A DNA stretch of 64,000 bases, from contig NC_135219.1 of the NCBI RefSeq assembly GCF_052324685.1, positions 26,093,032-26,157,031 of the forward strand, given 5' to 3'. Positions 10,462 through 22,148 of the stretch are shown piece after piece; position 1 is the first letter of the stretch, and every line of letters starts with the position of its first letter. Under the pieces are notes generated by a model. It worked only from the letters and a program-made list of their open reading frames with translations, was not told the DNA's origin and did not search any database. This DNA comes from Brachyhypopomus gauderio (taxonomy: Eukaryota; Chordata; Actinopteri; Gymnotiformes; Hypopomidae). Made by a program: the position numbers and the translations under genes.

Positions 10462-10877
10462 GGCCTACTGATCCATACCAGACACTGAATGGCTTCAGTG
10501 TCCTACTTACATGATTAACACATATATAGGTAAAAAAGCTTTAGCTTATACATATGACATTCAGTTCACTCCCTTATCTGTGTGTCTGCTCCTCAGTTAG
10601 AACCTCTCTCTCTGTCTTTCTCTCTCTCTGTCTACCTCTCTATCTTTCTGTACTTTTTCCCTTGATCCAGTCTACTGTGCCTCCTCTCCTGATAAGGAGA
10701 ACACCAATCATACATATGTTTTATTATTCTTACCCAATTGTGTTAAAGTGGAAAGTTTAGAGCGCCGCATCCACTCATTATTGAGGGATAGAGATCAAGA
10801 GTCAGTAATAGCTGTGAACGCGCCAGGGAGAACTAGTGCCTTCGCAACTCCGGTGTTAGAGCCCTCACTGTCAGGGC
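10462..10877. other. No gene seen; pyrimidine-rich stretch
   Basis: A TC-rich run (about 10595-10650) lies between the MITE and LTR-like sequence. At 10748-10876 a plus frame reads ESLERRIHSLLRDRDQES. It is open but not matched to any family I can name, and it could be a gag scrap. Confidence 0.4.
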
Positions 10878-11640
10878 TGACTCGGCTGCCACTCCCTCTA
10901 CCACTAGGAGGGGCACCCGAGTCAGTCCTAGACTTTCTGCACGTAATCAGCAATGATCCGTTTCAGCTGTTTGTAGGCTTCTTAAGGAAGCTTTGGGAAA
11001 CGGATCATTGCTGATTCGTTGTGGTTTCCCTATGCACTTTCAGCCGGTATCCTCATTCCCTGTGGTTATGACTCTTTTGTTACTAGGTGTCTCGTCACCG
11101 CTCTCTCTCTCTCTCTCTGTTTGTCTCCTGCTCTCCTTCGAGATTTCTCTCCTACGTCGCTCCCTGACCATTCTCAAGTTTTCACAAGCCTATTTCTCTT
11201 CCTGTCATTTTGTCTTTATTTTTGCGAAGGGTTTTGTTTATTTGCGGCGTTTTCTGCCTGCTGGCCAGCTTCCTTCCCTGGCATTTTCAGTTTCGTTTTC
11301 GCGTCGCTTTTATCCGCGCTATTTTGGTTACGTTTGTTTTGTTTACTTTCTCCCGTCTCCTTACGGTTGAGCTTTTGTTTTTTTCCCACACGTTGAGTTT
11401 TCCGCGTTCGTTTTGTTTATTGTTTTACCGTGCTCTCACGGCTTATATTGTTTTTCTTTTCACGCGTCGAGTTTTCCGCGTTTGTTTTGTTTTGTGCATA
11501 CGCTGTTGGGTTTTAGATGGCACTTGGATCCTCCGTTATCATTATACGCGGTGAGTACCTCCCTGTACTCCCGCATTACACTCACAGCGGGGCGAATGGG
11601 TGACGTCTTGGTGGCATAGTCAGAGTGAGGAATGCAGATA
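10878..11640 (+). repeat. LTR-like segment
   Basis: It begins TGTCAGGGCTGACTCGG and contains a long T-rich section. A possible end is gcattaca near 11581, followed by cagcggggcgaatggg and a potential leader. A shorter relative of the beginning occurs at 28259-28330 (tgtcagggctggccc). No target duplication was found, so the LTR assignment is tentative. Confidence 0.35.
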
Positions 11641-11734
11641 ACGCTAATGCCAACGCTAGACCACCAGAGCACCTCTCCTCAGTTCATGTGTCCAACAGGT
11701 TTGCCCCGCTCAGTGAAATCCAATCAAATATATT

Positions 11735-11742
<8 letters not shown>

Positions 11743-11789
<47 letters not shown>
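11743..11789. repeat. (TA)n microsatellite
   Basis: About 23 TA units directly beside the left end of a hAT relic. A second TA run starts at its right end (13453), so the element appears to sit inside a TA repeat. Confidence 0.95.
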
Positions 11790-11792
<3 letters not shown>

Positions 11793-12140
11793 TGGTGGGA
11801 CTTTAACGCGGTAATTTCGATTAATTAATTACAGGAAAATTAACGCACTAAAAAAATTAACGCATTTTAACGCATTTAACGGACGAGACACTTTTGCACC
11901 GTGGAATGTTTCTCAGTGCACGAGTTCCAGACATACAAATTATATGGACGCACAATAAGATCATGATGGAGATGACTAAAGAGGCTACGCTGGTGGATGG
12001 GAAATTTAAATATAATAAACTTCAGATGGAAGTACAAACAAAAATAGTGTTATTTACACTTTATGTAGGAAGGAGTTCGCTTATCACAGGAGCACTTCCA
12101 CCCTTCGTTACCACCTCAACGCAAAACATGTTGCGGCTAA

Positions 12141-12451
12141 AGCTGGGCGTACACTGTACGATATTTTAAATCGTGTACTCCGCTCCAGCTCAAACTGTAC
12201 GACTAAATCGCAGGGAGAGTCGGCTCGTGGAGCTGCTTCAACAGTGCGATACTCTCACGAGGAGCGATTTGAATTTCAAACATGTTTGATATTCTTGCGA
12301 CGCTGCGATTTCTGATCGGGAGTTGGTCGTGAGGTGTGAATCGCTCCTCGTTTACCTGTGTAAACTATACGATGCACGACACGCGATTGAGCCGAAACGA
12401 GTGAAAAATCGGCTGAAAATGGGCCAAAAATCGCACAGTGTACGCCCAGCT
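12141..12451. mobile_element. PIF/Harbinger-type MITE
   Basis: 311 bp with inverted ends AGCTGGGCGTACACTGTACG and TAA duplications at 12138-12140 and 12452-12454. It is non-coding. Removing it rejoins the hAT coding frame (VAA then NTQV), which supports the boundaries. Confidence 0.8.
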
Positions 12452-12741
12452 TAACACGCAGGTCAGTAATGATAACTTAGCTGCTAAATGTATTCCTAGT
12501 ACGATAGGGTGACCAAACGTCCGTAATTCACATCCTGTGAGGAAATGTCCTGGTTTGTAAATTACCTTCATTGGACCATTAAGACTGGATTAAACTTTCG
12601 CAAGTGGCCGTAGCGCGCGACTCCCGTTTATACATGACGCGTCACATTATTTGTGTTGTCCGCTCCCTGTGGTCGAAGATAAAGACTTACAAGAAGCGCT
12701 GCACATTGCGTCAACTGATGCAAGTTACGAACTACCGTCCA

Positions 12742-12849
12742 GGGGTGAGTTTCCCAAAACGTTCTTAGCGCCAAGTACTTCTTAACCTCATACGTAAGAA
12801 TGAGGTAACGAAGTACTTGGCGCTAAGAACGTTTTGGGAAACTCACCCC
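12742..12849. repeat. Near-perfect foldback (Angel-like)
   Basis: Two arms of about 50 bp, ggggtgagtttcccaaaacg and its complement, are separated by a few bases around 12792. It resembles the Angel-type foldback elements of fish. It can form a long hairpin. Confidence 0.85.
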
Positions 12850-13448
12850 AGAAAGACAATGTCGAAGAAAATCCAGCAGCTGTATGATGAGGAAAGAAGT
12901 AAAACAGGTTATTGTGAAGAGCGCCACAAATGTGTCTCTGACTGGGGATCACTGGACCTCTGTTAGCAACAAGAATTTTCTTGGTGTGACAGCTCATATA
13001 GATGATGAATCTATAGATGATGAAGATCCAGTCATTTGCTTTGAGCATGCAGAAGACCACTTCTAGGCACTATGGAGATGCCTGTGGCAGAAGCCTGGGA
13101 AATTAAAGAAATTGCTAAAATGCTATTAAAAAACATCTTCTGATTTACTTCAATTCTTCCAATATCCTGAGCAAAACTCCCAAAATTAAACAACATTTTT
13201 GATCAGAATTTCCAATGTTCTGAACTGTTTTCTGCACACTACACATATATTGGTCTGTGTAGTAGACTGGTGGAAAAATAAACAAGATGTTGAAGTTTAT
13301 GATTATGTTCATTGATTCATTCATCATTCAAACTTAAATTAATATTTCTCATGTTAAATACTGAAATGTGATTAAAATGCGATTAATTTTGATTAATTAA
13401 TTACAAAGCTTCCGATTAATTCGATTAATTTTTTTAATCGCGTCCCAC

Positions 13449-13453
<5 letters not shown>

Positions 13454-13505
<52 letters not shown>

Positions 13506-14458
13506 AATATATATATATATATATATATTGTAATATATTCACAACATATACGTTTGAACTAACCTGCTCCGTACCAGGCTAGAGTTGAGGCTTAGCTTAG
13601 CGGGGCCGCTTCTATTGGTTGAGCAGCGTGATGTCAGTCTCGCCATCCGGGAAACTGAATTGAGGAACAAGATTCCGCTGCAATCCTATCCATTAAATTG
13701 CTGTGGATGTAGCATATCATATCATATCTTTATACATTTAATGGAGTACTGTAATTATTAGTTTGGAATGATTGCAGGTTATTATCAAAATTTAATAATT
13801 ATATTTCCAAATGCAATTTATATTTTGATCTTCAGAGTACATATTCATTGTTAATCAGTGAGGTTTTTGCACATTTTAATGTATTGGTTTATTCTTAACA
13901 AATTCAGGTCAGTGTAAAATGGAATACAGTGTCTAATCGCAGTTATGGTCAACAACAGTGTTGGGAACTGTAACGAATTAAAGGGGCGGGTGTGACGCAA
14001 CCGCAAGTATCAAATATTTTATTAAATGAGACAGGCAACAGATCTCACAAAGGAAAATAACTAGACAAAGAGGAAAGAGAACTAAGGTGAACAAGCGACA
14101 GACTTGTGAGAATAATTAAACAGACAGAGTTCAAACACGCCACGACAGACCTATAATAATATAGAAACACAAAGCTCAGGCACGATTAAACAGGACAGAA
14201 CCACATCACTAAAACACCGACCTACAGATAGAAGCATGAAACACAACAACTAGACACATTAACAAAACGTAGACCAATACTCAGAAGCATTAAACAGAAT
14301 CACTAGAAACATTAACATACACCTTGAAACGGGGCGGGATAGATCAGAGGACACGGATACATACACGCATGCATACACAAGGAAACACACTACTACAAAC
14401 TAAACCTACAAGGAAAACAACCTGACGGGGAGTAGTGAAAGAAAGAATAACCAGTAAA
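13454..14458. other. No gene seen; AT-rich and LTR-like sequence
   Basis: (TA)n runs occur at 13454-13527. From 13968 (tgtaacgaattaaagg) to about 14420 the sequence is A/C-rich with ttttattaaat near its start, resembling the 3' part of a minus-strand LTR. No boundaries or duplication could be fixed. Confidence 0.35.
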
Positions 14459-14860
14459 TCAAACAAAGAGAAACAAGATGAAACAAGGAAGACAAACCGT
14501 AACTAATCCAACCGACGCATGCTTAGCAGCCAGACTGGAGTCGGATCTCTGATGCTGATTGGGGTGTGCTTGATGTCCTTGATGTCCTGGAGAGGGAGGC
14601 AGTATGTTGTGACGAGACTGCTCAGTTTCTGCTACTTCAGTTGAGGCGAGAGCTTCATATCTGTTATCGAGAAGAATGTTCTGTTCTGGAGATTGCTGCT
14701 TGCCGCCGCTGCTGTGCTGGTTTCTGCTACGTTCCTTCCCCCGAACAAGAGTCCAGCCCTTATCATTGTTGTTGTTAACAGGATTAGGAGTTGAGGCCAA
14801 GATGAGCTTAGGCTTTGCCCCCAGTACATCCCAGCGACAATGGAGAGAAACGTCTCTTTC
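14459..14860 (-). pseudogene. ORF1-like fragment of a retroelement, uncertain
   Basis: The minus frame contains KPKLILASTPNPVNNN, GWTLVRGKERSRN and NILLDNRYEALAS, then low-complexity Gln/Ser/His-rich sequence. The W-x-x-V-basic pattern followed by NRYEAL recalls ORF1 or gag-like proteins of fish LINEs. No catalytic motif is present. It could equally be a gag scrap of the neighbouring LTR-like sequence. Confidence 0.35.
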
Positions 14861-15411
14861 TTTGCCAGGGACAGTTTTGTCAGCGGTTTGTGTGGCAAGA
14901 ATCGAGTCCAGATATTCTTCCTCCTCCCTTATAGAATGTAAGGTATGGATTCTTTCCTGAAGTTCTGGAAGTAATATATCGTGACTGTTTAGAAATTCAT
15001 CAGAAATACTTAGATATCTCTAATTCATTTGAGATGCTGTCTATTAATGTAATTAGTCCATCTGAAAATAAAAGTACATTTTCTCTAACAAATGTGTAGG
15101 ATCCACACACTATCAAAATCATACCCTAGATTTAATCTTAACGTTGGGTATTGACGTAGATAATATAAATATACTCCCGCAAACCATAGCTATCTCTGAT
15201 CACTATTTAGTCCAATTTGAGATTCATCTTAACATAAATACCCGCCCGTCTCCTCGGCAGTGTATAAAGCGCTCGATAAATTCATTAACAGCAACACAGT
15301 TTATTGAAACCCTCCTTGATTTAACTGCTCTAGCCCACTCGCCATCCGATCCAGGAGAGTTAGACAGTCTAACCAACTGCATAGAGAATACCTGCAGATC
15401 AGCTCTAGATA

Positions 15412-16864
15412 CACTGTAAAAAAATCCATTAAATTTACGGTAAAAGACTGGCAGCTGTGGTTGCCAGAACTTTACCGTAAAAAAAACGGTGACCATGTAA
15501 AAAACACTACGGTATCTTTTTTGACAACCGTAAATTTCATCATTTAGAACTGTTCTTTTTACGGAAAATGACTTTACAGCTTAAAATAATACACTGTAAA
15601 ATTAACAACTTTTTTACTGTTTATTTCTATGATGAATACATTACAACCATTATTATTTTACAGTATTTGATTGTAAAGTCCAACTTCACAGTAAATTACT
15701 GGCAGGCCGCCATCACTAGGACCTCCCAGTTGTTGCCACCAATGATCTACCAATGATCTATAATATAATATAGATATTATATGCCATATTTTAAGGCATC
15801 AAGTCACTTATTTTGCCTTAGCAATGTAATCATGCATGAAGCCGTAATCACGCGTATTTAACACAACACGTGAATCATGAGGGCAGGTCATTAGCACTAT
15901 AACATTACACAAACACGGTAGGTAGACTCAGACAATGTACAACTACATAAACTAATACAGGGAGACTTAAACTATCAAAACATATAATCAAATACATAAT
16001 CAACAACAGCATGTCATAACACTTACACATAACGCGTATCAATAACGAACGGGGGCTCATGGAAAGTAGCGCCGCCCCCAGTGGACAGACGCTACAAAAT
16101 TTTACAGACTTTAAGCAGAAAAGCCTTAAATTTTCTCAAAAATCAGCAGTGCGCCTTGTATGTATGTGCACTGAATTCAAAAATCTGTCCCTGACACAGA
16201 TACGTAATGTGTACGCTGGCAGCGATAAACTAACCAGAGAACATTACGTAAAACGTAATTGAGTAAAGAACAGCGGGAGAAGCGTCTCTACAGTCACCAT
16301 TCGACTGAAGGCAGCAATGATAGCACAAGACTTGAATATCGAAAACTTTTAAGTGCACCTTATGGTCCAGAAAATACGGTATTCCTTATATGTATAAATA
16401 TTTGACCCATATTTACAAAGACAATTTCTAAAATGGCAGTACATTGTCCTATATTTCAACATGCTTTACCTTTCAGCACTGGCCATATTTTTAGCATTTT
16501 CTTTCTGTAGAAATCAAGGTGCGATTTTGCTGATTGATGAATGGTTTTCACTGTAAATTGAAATGTAGGCTACTCATCAGCAAAATCTGTAATTTAGACT
16601 GAATATTTTTTTATTTTTAGGGTAATTCCTTGTTTACTACATTACGGAATTTTCCAATATATTTTACCTAAAATATTGAAATTAACATTAAAAATGTGTG
16701 CTTTCTACATATTATGACTGTAAAAATTAATTTTATGTACTGTTTATTTTTTTAAAGTAAACTATTGCATCTGTTACAGTGATATACTGTTTTCTACTTT
16801 ATGATCTTTTACTGTTGCTATTTTATAGTTTATTACCGTAAATTCAACAAATATTTTTACAGTG
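15412..16864. mobile_element. CACTG-ended non-autonomous DNA element C
   Basis: 1453 bp. The left end is CACTGTAAAAAAATCC and the right end reversed is CACTGTAAAAATATT, with a further shared aatttacggtaa. It is flanked by TA at 15410-15411 and 16865-16866. Subterminal tracts repeat ttacggtaa / acagtaa. The middle (about 15750-16380) holds other sequence, including cttatggtccagaaaatacg near 16370, which looks like the end of another MITE. No transposase is seen. Confidence 0.8.
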
Positions 16865-17339
16865 TATAGTAGCTCCACTGAAATATAAAAAGACTAGATC
16901 TAAAAAACTCGCTCTGTGGTACACTGACCAAACTAGAAACTTAAAACAAATAGCACGTAAATTAGAGCGTAAATGGCGATCTACTAAGTTGGAAGTATTC
17001 TACTGTGCCTGGAAGGATAGCATTATTGACTACAAACGGGCACTCGCTAAAACACGCTCAGCATACCTAGCCTCACTGATAGAGAAAAATAAAAACAATC
17101 CTAGATTTCTTTTTAATACTATTTCCAAACTTACAAAAAATCAAGCAGGTGCAGAACCTCAGATTCCAGTAAACCTCACTAGTAATGTATTTATAGATTT
17201 TTTTAATAACAAAATAGAGAATATTAGAAAAAATATAAAACCTTTTATTAGCAATACATCTGGTATGTCATCTGGTTTGGTTGATATCGATTTAAATCAC
17301 ATACTGGGAGAAAACTTGATGCTTTTCATCCACTCCCAC

Positions 17340-18819
17340 AATCAGAATTAGAGAAAATTATTTCTTCCTTAAATTGTGCTACCTGCACACTAGACTCGGT
17401 TCCCTCAAAGTTATTAAAAGAGGTATTACCAGCGGTAACTGAACCTCTTCTACCTATAGTTAACTCATCCATTACAATAGGTGACATGCCCAAATCATGT
17501 AAATTAGCAGTTATTAAACTTCTGATTAAGAAACCAAATCTTGATCCTACTGTACTATCTAATTATAGACCCATTTCAAAAACATCATTTATATCCAAGA
17601 TCATAGAAAAAGCTGTTGCCCAGCAATTATGCCTATATCTGGTTTTTAGGCCCCATCACAGTACTGAAACAGCATTACTTAAAGTAACAAATGATCTCCT
17701 CCTTGCTTCAGATCAAGGCTATGTATCGCTGTTCGTGCTTCTTGATCTTAGTGCAGCTTTCGACACAATTGATCATAGGATCTTGCTAGAAAGGTTAGAA
17801 CGCTGGGTTAGAGTCTCTGGCACAGCCCTTTCATGGTTTTATTCTTACTTAACAAATCGCTATCAGATTGTAGAGCTCAATAATATTCCATCCAAACGTA
17901 CAAAAGTTAAATAAGGGGTCCCGCAAGGCTCCATTTTAGGACCACTATTATTTACATTATATATGCTACCATTGGGCACAGTTATAAAAAAACATGGTGT
18001 CAATTTTCACTGCTATGCAGATGACATTCAACTTTACATATCAGCCAAACCTGATGACAAACTCAGTTTAAGAAAAATTGAGGCCTGTGTAAGAGATATA
18101 AATGCTGGATGTCTCTAAACTTCCTCCAACTTAATGAGGACAAAACAGAAGTTCTCCTTCTGGACCCTAAGGCCTCAGAACAGAAAATTCCATATCTAAT
18201 GCTTAATCTCGCAGACTACCCCATTACACCTGGCACTGTAGCCAAAAACCTAGGCGTCATACTCGACTCTGACCTATCATTTGATAAATACATAGATAAT
18301 ACTACTAGGATAACTTTTCTACATCTCCGCAACATTGCTAAGTTAAGAAATGCATTATCACAGGATGATGCGGAAAAATTGGTGCACGCCTTTGTTAGCT
18401 TTGTTAGCAATGCACTACTGTCAGGTTGTTCAAATAGGAATCTAAATAAACTTCAAATAGTTCAAAATGCCGCAGCCAGGGTTCTGACCAGAACTAGAAA
18501 ATTTCAGCATATCAGTCCAGTCCTATCAGCCCTGCATTGGCTCCCAGTTAAATTCCGTATTGACTTTTAAATTCTTTTAATAACTTATAAAGCATTGCAC
18601 GGGCTTGCTCCTGAATACCTTCAGGAACTTATTTCACAGGGTGCTGGTCTGTTATTAGTTCCACAAATTAACAAGGTAACAGCAGGGGGAAGAGCCTTTT
18701 CTTGTAAGGCCCCTCAGCTTTGGAATGATATTCCTAAATGCGCCCGGGACTCTGACACAGTAACAATCTTTAAGTCTAGGTTGAAAACCCACTTATTTAG
18801 TTTAGCGTTTGATAATTAA
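17340..18819 (+). pseudogene. Reverse transcriptase of the L2-like LINE
   Basis: RT motifs appear in order: [99 protein letters not shown] and KNLGVILDSDLSF. The C-terminal ISPVLSALHWLPVKFRIDF and APQLWNDIP follow. The catalytic YADD is kept, but the frame has at least four breaks (near 17635, 17912, 18110 and 18568). The upstream linker region lies at 16870-17340. Confidence 0.88.
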
Positions 18820-19578
18820 TATCCCCCCTTAGATAAAGGTACAGATCCAGGGGTTCACAGGCAAAGGGTTTTACGGTAGACTGGGGCGCTGGTGCTGTCG
18901 TCCTGTCACTGCTCGTGGTCACTCAAGTTTGTTGACAGTGCAGTGGACGGATGCCATTGTCTCAGAATGCCCCCAAGTCTGTTACCTTCTGGTTCTGCCT
19001 TTTTAGCTAATAATTTAACTTAATGCCGGAGTTGCTGCCACACTCCAGAAATGTTTATAATTTCACCTGTCCTGTATATGTCCTCATACAGAGCTAATTT
19101 TCCCTGTTTCATTTCTCCACATGGCTGCCCGCCTACTTGAGGAATAATGAGATGAGGAGACCAGCGATCCATCCTGGGCCGGCCACCTCCTGCCTAACTG
19201 GATGCCTACATCATGATGGACATTATTACATCTTTTTCCTTTTCTTTCTCTTCTTTCTGTCTAAATTGTTGTTTACATTCTGTCTACATTCTGTCTATAT
19301 TGTTGTTGTTGTCATGGTGACTGGTGTCGGCCAGAGGAGGATGGGTTCCCCCCCTGAGTCTTGGTTCCTCTCAAGGTTTCTTCCTCATGCAAAAAACTAG
19401 GGAGTTTTTCCTTGCCACTGTCGCCTTTGGCTTGCTCACTGGGGGCTAGGACTCGGCACTTGTAAAGCTGCTTTGTGACAACAACTGTTGTAAAAAGCGC
19501 TATATAAATAAAATTTGATTGATTGAATGATTGATTGATTATGTGGACTTTGCTTGTTTTCACATTTATTAATTGTTC

Positions 19579-19584
<6 letters not shown>

Positions 19585-19618
<34 letters not shown>

Positions 19619-19690
19619 GCATTCACACGAGCGCTCCCCTGGACATACGGCGCCCCTAGCATTTGCCTATGTCGCCTAATGGAAGGGCCG
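19585..19690 (+). repeat. Poly-A run followed by a hAT-like end
   Basis: About 33 A residues (19585-19617) follow the LINE tail. The next bases end in gaagggccggccctgcg, reminiscent of hAT termini with CAGGGCCGG. No second end was located. Confidence 0.45.
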
Positions 19691-19860
19691 GCCCTGCGTA
19701 TCAGAAAATGTTTCCAGCATTAAAAGAATAATTAGAATGTATTGATTGTATAAATTAGCTATATGTAGCTAGCTATATGAGTTTGAACTTTAAGCTGAGA
19801 ACTGCTTAATAAGCGTATTAGCTTATTAGCTAAAGCAGTAAATGTGCCGTATCAGAACAT

Positions 19861-20968
19861 GCATATGTTATTTGCCTGGCCCAATGCCTTACATGTATAC
19901 AGCAAGCCTCTGAAATCCACCTCATGAACCATTTCACCTGTGTGCTTAAATAGTCAATATGCCATTTTGCCAGTTAGATTTGAGGGCTAAAATGATGCTG
20001 GGCCAGGCCAAAATCAGGTTTCCCTTACATATAGTAAAGTGTTATGTATGATGCATATGTTATTTGCCTGGCCCAATTCCTTACATGCGTACAGCAAGCC
20101 TCTGAAATCCACCTCATGAACCATTTCACCTGTGCGCTTAGTCAATATGCCATTTTGCCATTTAGATTTGAGGGCTAAAATGATTCTGGGCCAGGTCAAA
20201 ATCAGGTTCCTCATACATATAGGAATTAGTTATGTATGATACAATTGAGTTTTGGCCCAAGACATTACAGGCATACAGCAGACCTCTGAACTTGGCCCTC
20301 TGACCCATTTCACCTATACGCTTTACTCAATATGCTGTTTCCAGTTAGATTTGAGGTATAAAATGATGTTGGATTAGGCTAAAATCAGGTTCCTCTCTTA
20401 GGGAGTGACCTGTCTTCATGATGCATTTGTTATTTCTCTGGCCCATCATCAATAAGACTTTCATTAAGCCTCTGAATCTGCCCCTTTAAATGCGTTCACC
20501 TATCTACCCACTGCTCAATATGCCATGTTGTGTGCTGGTATTTCTTCTTCCGATTATTTGTGTTCTAGAACAGCATTTCTGTGTTTTTAGTTTTCAAATC
20601 TAAGAATATGTATTTCTAAGAATACGTTAGAAATGCTGACGAATTCAATCATTATGTACAAATTGCATACAATTGAAACGACTTGAAATAGAAACCATTT
20701 TACAAATGAAATGCTTTCATTATATTTTTATTTTTTACATTCACAAAATCAGTATGGGAAACAATAACCTCTTAAATGTTTGCTCCTACGCTCGTTTAAT
20801 GTAACGTTTAATCTATCGCTTTTAAACAAAGTGCGCCGCAAACACGCATCGTGAACACACCCTTTTTGAATAAGTAACCAACTTCAGCCGCCGAATACGG
20901 AGCTGCGAATAACTAACCAAACGAATCTCAAACTGCGAATAAGTAACCAACTTCAGCCTCGTCATACG
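19861..20968 (+). repeat. Left arm of a large inverted repeat, with ~185-bp tandem units
   Basis: Units that start gcatatgttatttgcctggc recur at about 19861, 20053, 20238 and 20419, each with a segment like ctctgaaatccacctcatga and ttagatttgagggctaaaat. To their right lies unique sequence up to gtaaccaacttcagcctcgt. The whole is found in reverse at 44098-45455. It is non-coding; peptides read through it are repeat artefacts. Confidence 0.85.
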
Positions 20969-21517
20969 TTTAACATGTAATCAAACAAGGCTAACATTAC
21001 CATTTAGCGAACACCGCAACGTGGCTTGTACAATATTATTAACTAGATGCAACAATTAACTGTATGTGACAAAAACAAAGACATACACAGCTATGAAAAA
21101 TACATTAAACTTTGTAGACATTTGGTTTACTTACGACCATCTTGTCCGGCAAGCAAATGACTTGCAAACAACTGTCGGAATACTGCCACAAGTCGTACCA
21201 CAAAAACCTCCAAATCTGAATATGACCAATAACAACGGATGTAAGAGAAGGCTGAATATGGCCAATAACAACGGATCTAAGAGAAGGCCACACCCATTCG
21301 GAGTTAATGTCGACCTGTTTGGAGTTTAGTCCTTCCTATATTTGGAGCTGATCCAGCCTGCAGGAATACGTACTTGGGGTCCAGAGGCTTCGACTAGCTA
21401 AACAGTAGGCTATAAGTCCATTATAACAACGTAAATCCCTTATACGAAAGTAAATAAATAACTCACGTCATCCGGAGTTCGGCAAAGAATTCTTCTGGGG
21501 CGTCATTCACATCGATC
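20969..21517. other. Upstream region of the P450 gene
   Basis: No TE ends are recognised. A direct repeat of about 36 bp (tgaatatgaccaataacaac and a near copy) lies at 21217-21287. No TATA box is evident near 21480-21517. The promoter is presumably here but its elements cannot be named. Confidence 0.4.
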
Positions 21518-21666
21518 ATGGCGATCTGTCAGACAGTTTCGGAATGTACGACTTATCTAACTTTTTGCGTGACGTGCGCAGTGTTTATTGCATTTGTTGT
21601 CTATTGTCTTTATGTGAAACATATTCATGCGAAATATGATCATATACCTGGACCGCCCAGGGACAA
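21518..21666 (+). CDS. cyp46a1: CYP46A exon 1: membrane anchor and proline hinge
   Basis: The ATG at 21518 starts [10 protein letters not shown] hydrophobic stretch ([19 protein letters not shown]) serves as the ER anchor, then [11 protein letters not shown] matches the CYP46 hinge. The exon ends in phase 2 before gtaagaatc. The start is supported by the normal length of the anchor. Confidence 0.9.
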
Positions 21667-22056
21667 GTAAGAATCTCGTTTCTCTTGTTTTTTATATCAT
21701 ATAAACATATACTACCCAGAAAGCATATTAACTACTTAAATGTTCAGCTATTCTTAGATTCCGAATAGCTGAGCATTTAAGTAGTTAATATGCTTTCTGG
21801 TAAAGCCGGGTCAGATTTCTAGACATACGCCAACGTTAACAAGCTATTTTTTCACAGTTTTTTCCTTGGCCATATACTGACATTCCGGAGAGAAATGAAG
21901 TCGGATCGTGTTATGCATGACATACTCCTCGAATGGTAAAATCAGCGTTCAGCAGATGTACTTTCGCGACATAATACAAGCAACAAGGGATAGACCTTGC
22001 TTCTTGTATTATAAGTACACAAAATATGAGAATAATGTGTGTAGCAATTCTATCCC

Positions 22057-22148
<92 letters not shown>

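Larger units (their letters stand above)
12020..13066 (+). pseudogene. ZBED-like hAT transposase fragments
   Basis: The first piece (about 12020-12137) reads CRKEFAYHRSTSTLRYHLNA then KH. This is a BED zinc finger with its first Cys changed to Tyr. Translation continues after the MITE at 12454 (NTQVSNDNLAAKCIP). The second piece (12884-13066) reads KSATNVSLTGDHWTSVSNK and FLGVTAHI, the region N-terminal to the catalytic core in ZBED1/4-type transposases. The rest is lost, so no active enzyme can be made. Confidence 0.68.
11790..13453 (+). mobile_element. hAT-type element relic with ZBED-like transposase pieces
   Basis: The ends are inverted: tagtggtgggac on the left and gtcccacccctat on the right, each followed inward by AT-rich sequence with repeated gattaatt. 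A BED-finger remnant and a ZBED-like segment lie inside, together with two MITEs and a foldback. The flanks are TA repeats, so an 8-bp target duplication cannot be told apart from them. Confidence 0.7.
14990..19535 (+). mobile_element. L2-like LINE, 5'-truncated, interrupted by a CACTG element
   Basis: The coding remnant runs from the endonuclease C-terminus (HTLDLILTLGIDVDN, ISDHYLVQFEI) through RT to the ORF2 tail. A 3' UTR of about 700 bp follows, with the block ttgccactgtcgcctttggcttgctcactg and a final (TGAT)-like tail (gattgattgaatgattgatt). The element at 15412-16864 splits it; rejoining at TA keeps the frame (SALD then IVAPLKYKK). Other 3' UTR copies lie at 28480-28690, 35463-35590 and, reversed, 36411-39360. 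Confidence 0.9.

Noticed and set aside
10878..11640. Complete LTR retrotransposon at 10.9-11.7 kb
   Set aside because: Only one possible LTR end pair was seen, with no target duplication and no pol motif nearby, so it is listed only as LTR-like.
19861..20968. Regularly spaced repeats that might suggest a CRISPR array
   Set aside because: The units are about 185 bp and repeat along their whole length; there are no short direct repeats with unique spacers and no cas genes, and the DNA is vertebrate.
21908..22147. Small ORF ending in a long Ile-Tyr repeat
   Set aside because: It reads the (TA)n microsatellite; its first part is exon 2 and intron 2 sequence of the P450 in a wrong frame. The same applies to Ile-Tyr ORFs at 11632-11814 and 31671-31940.
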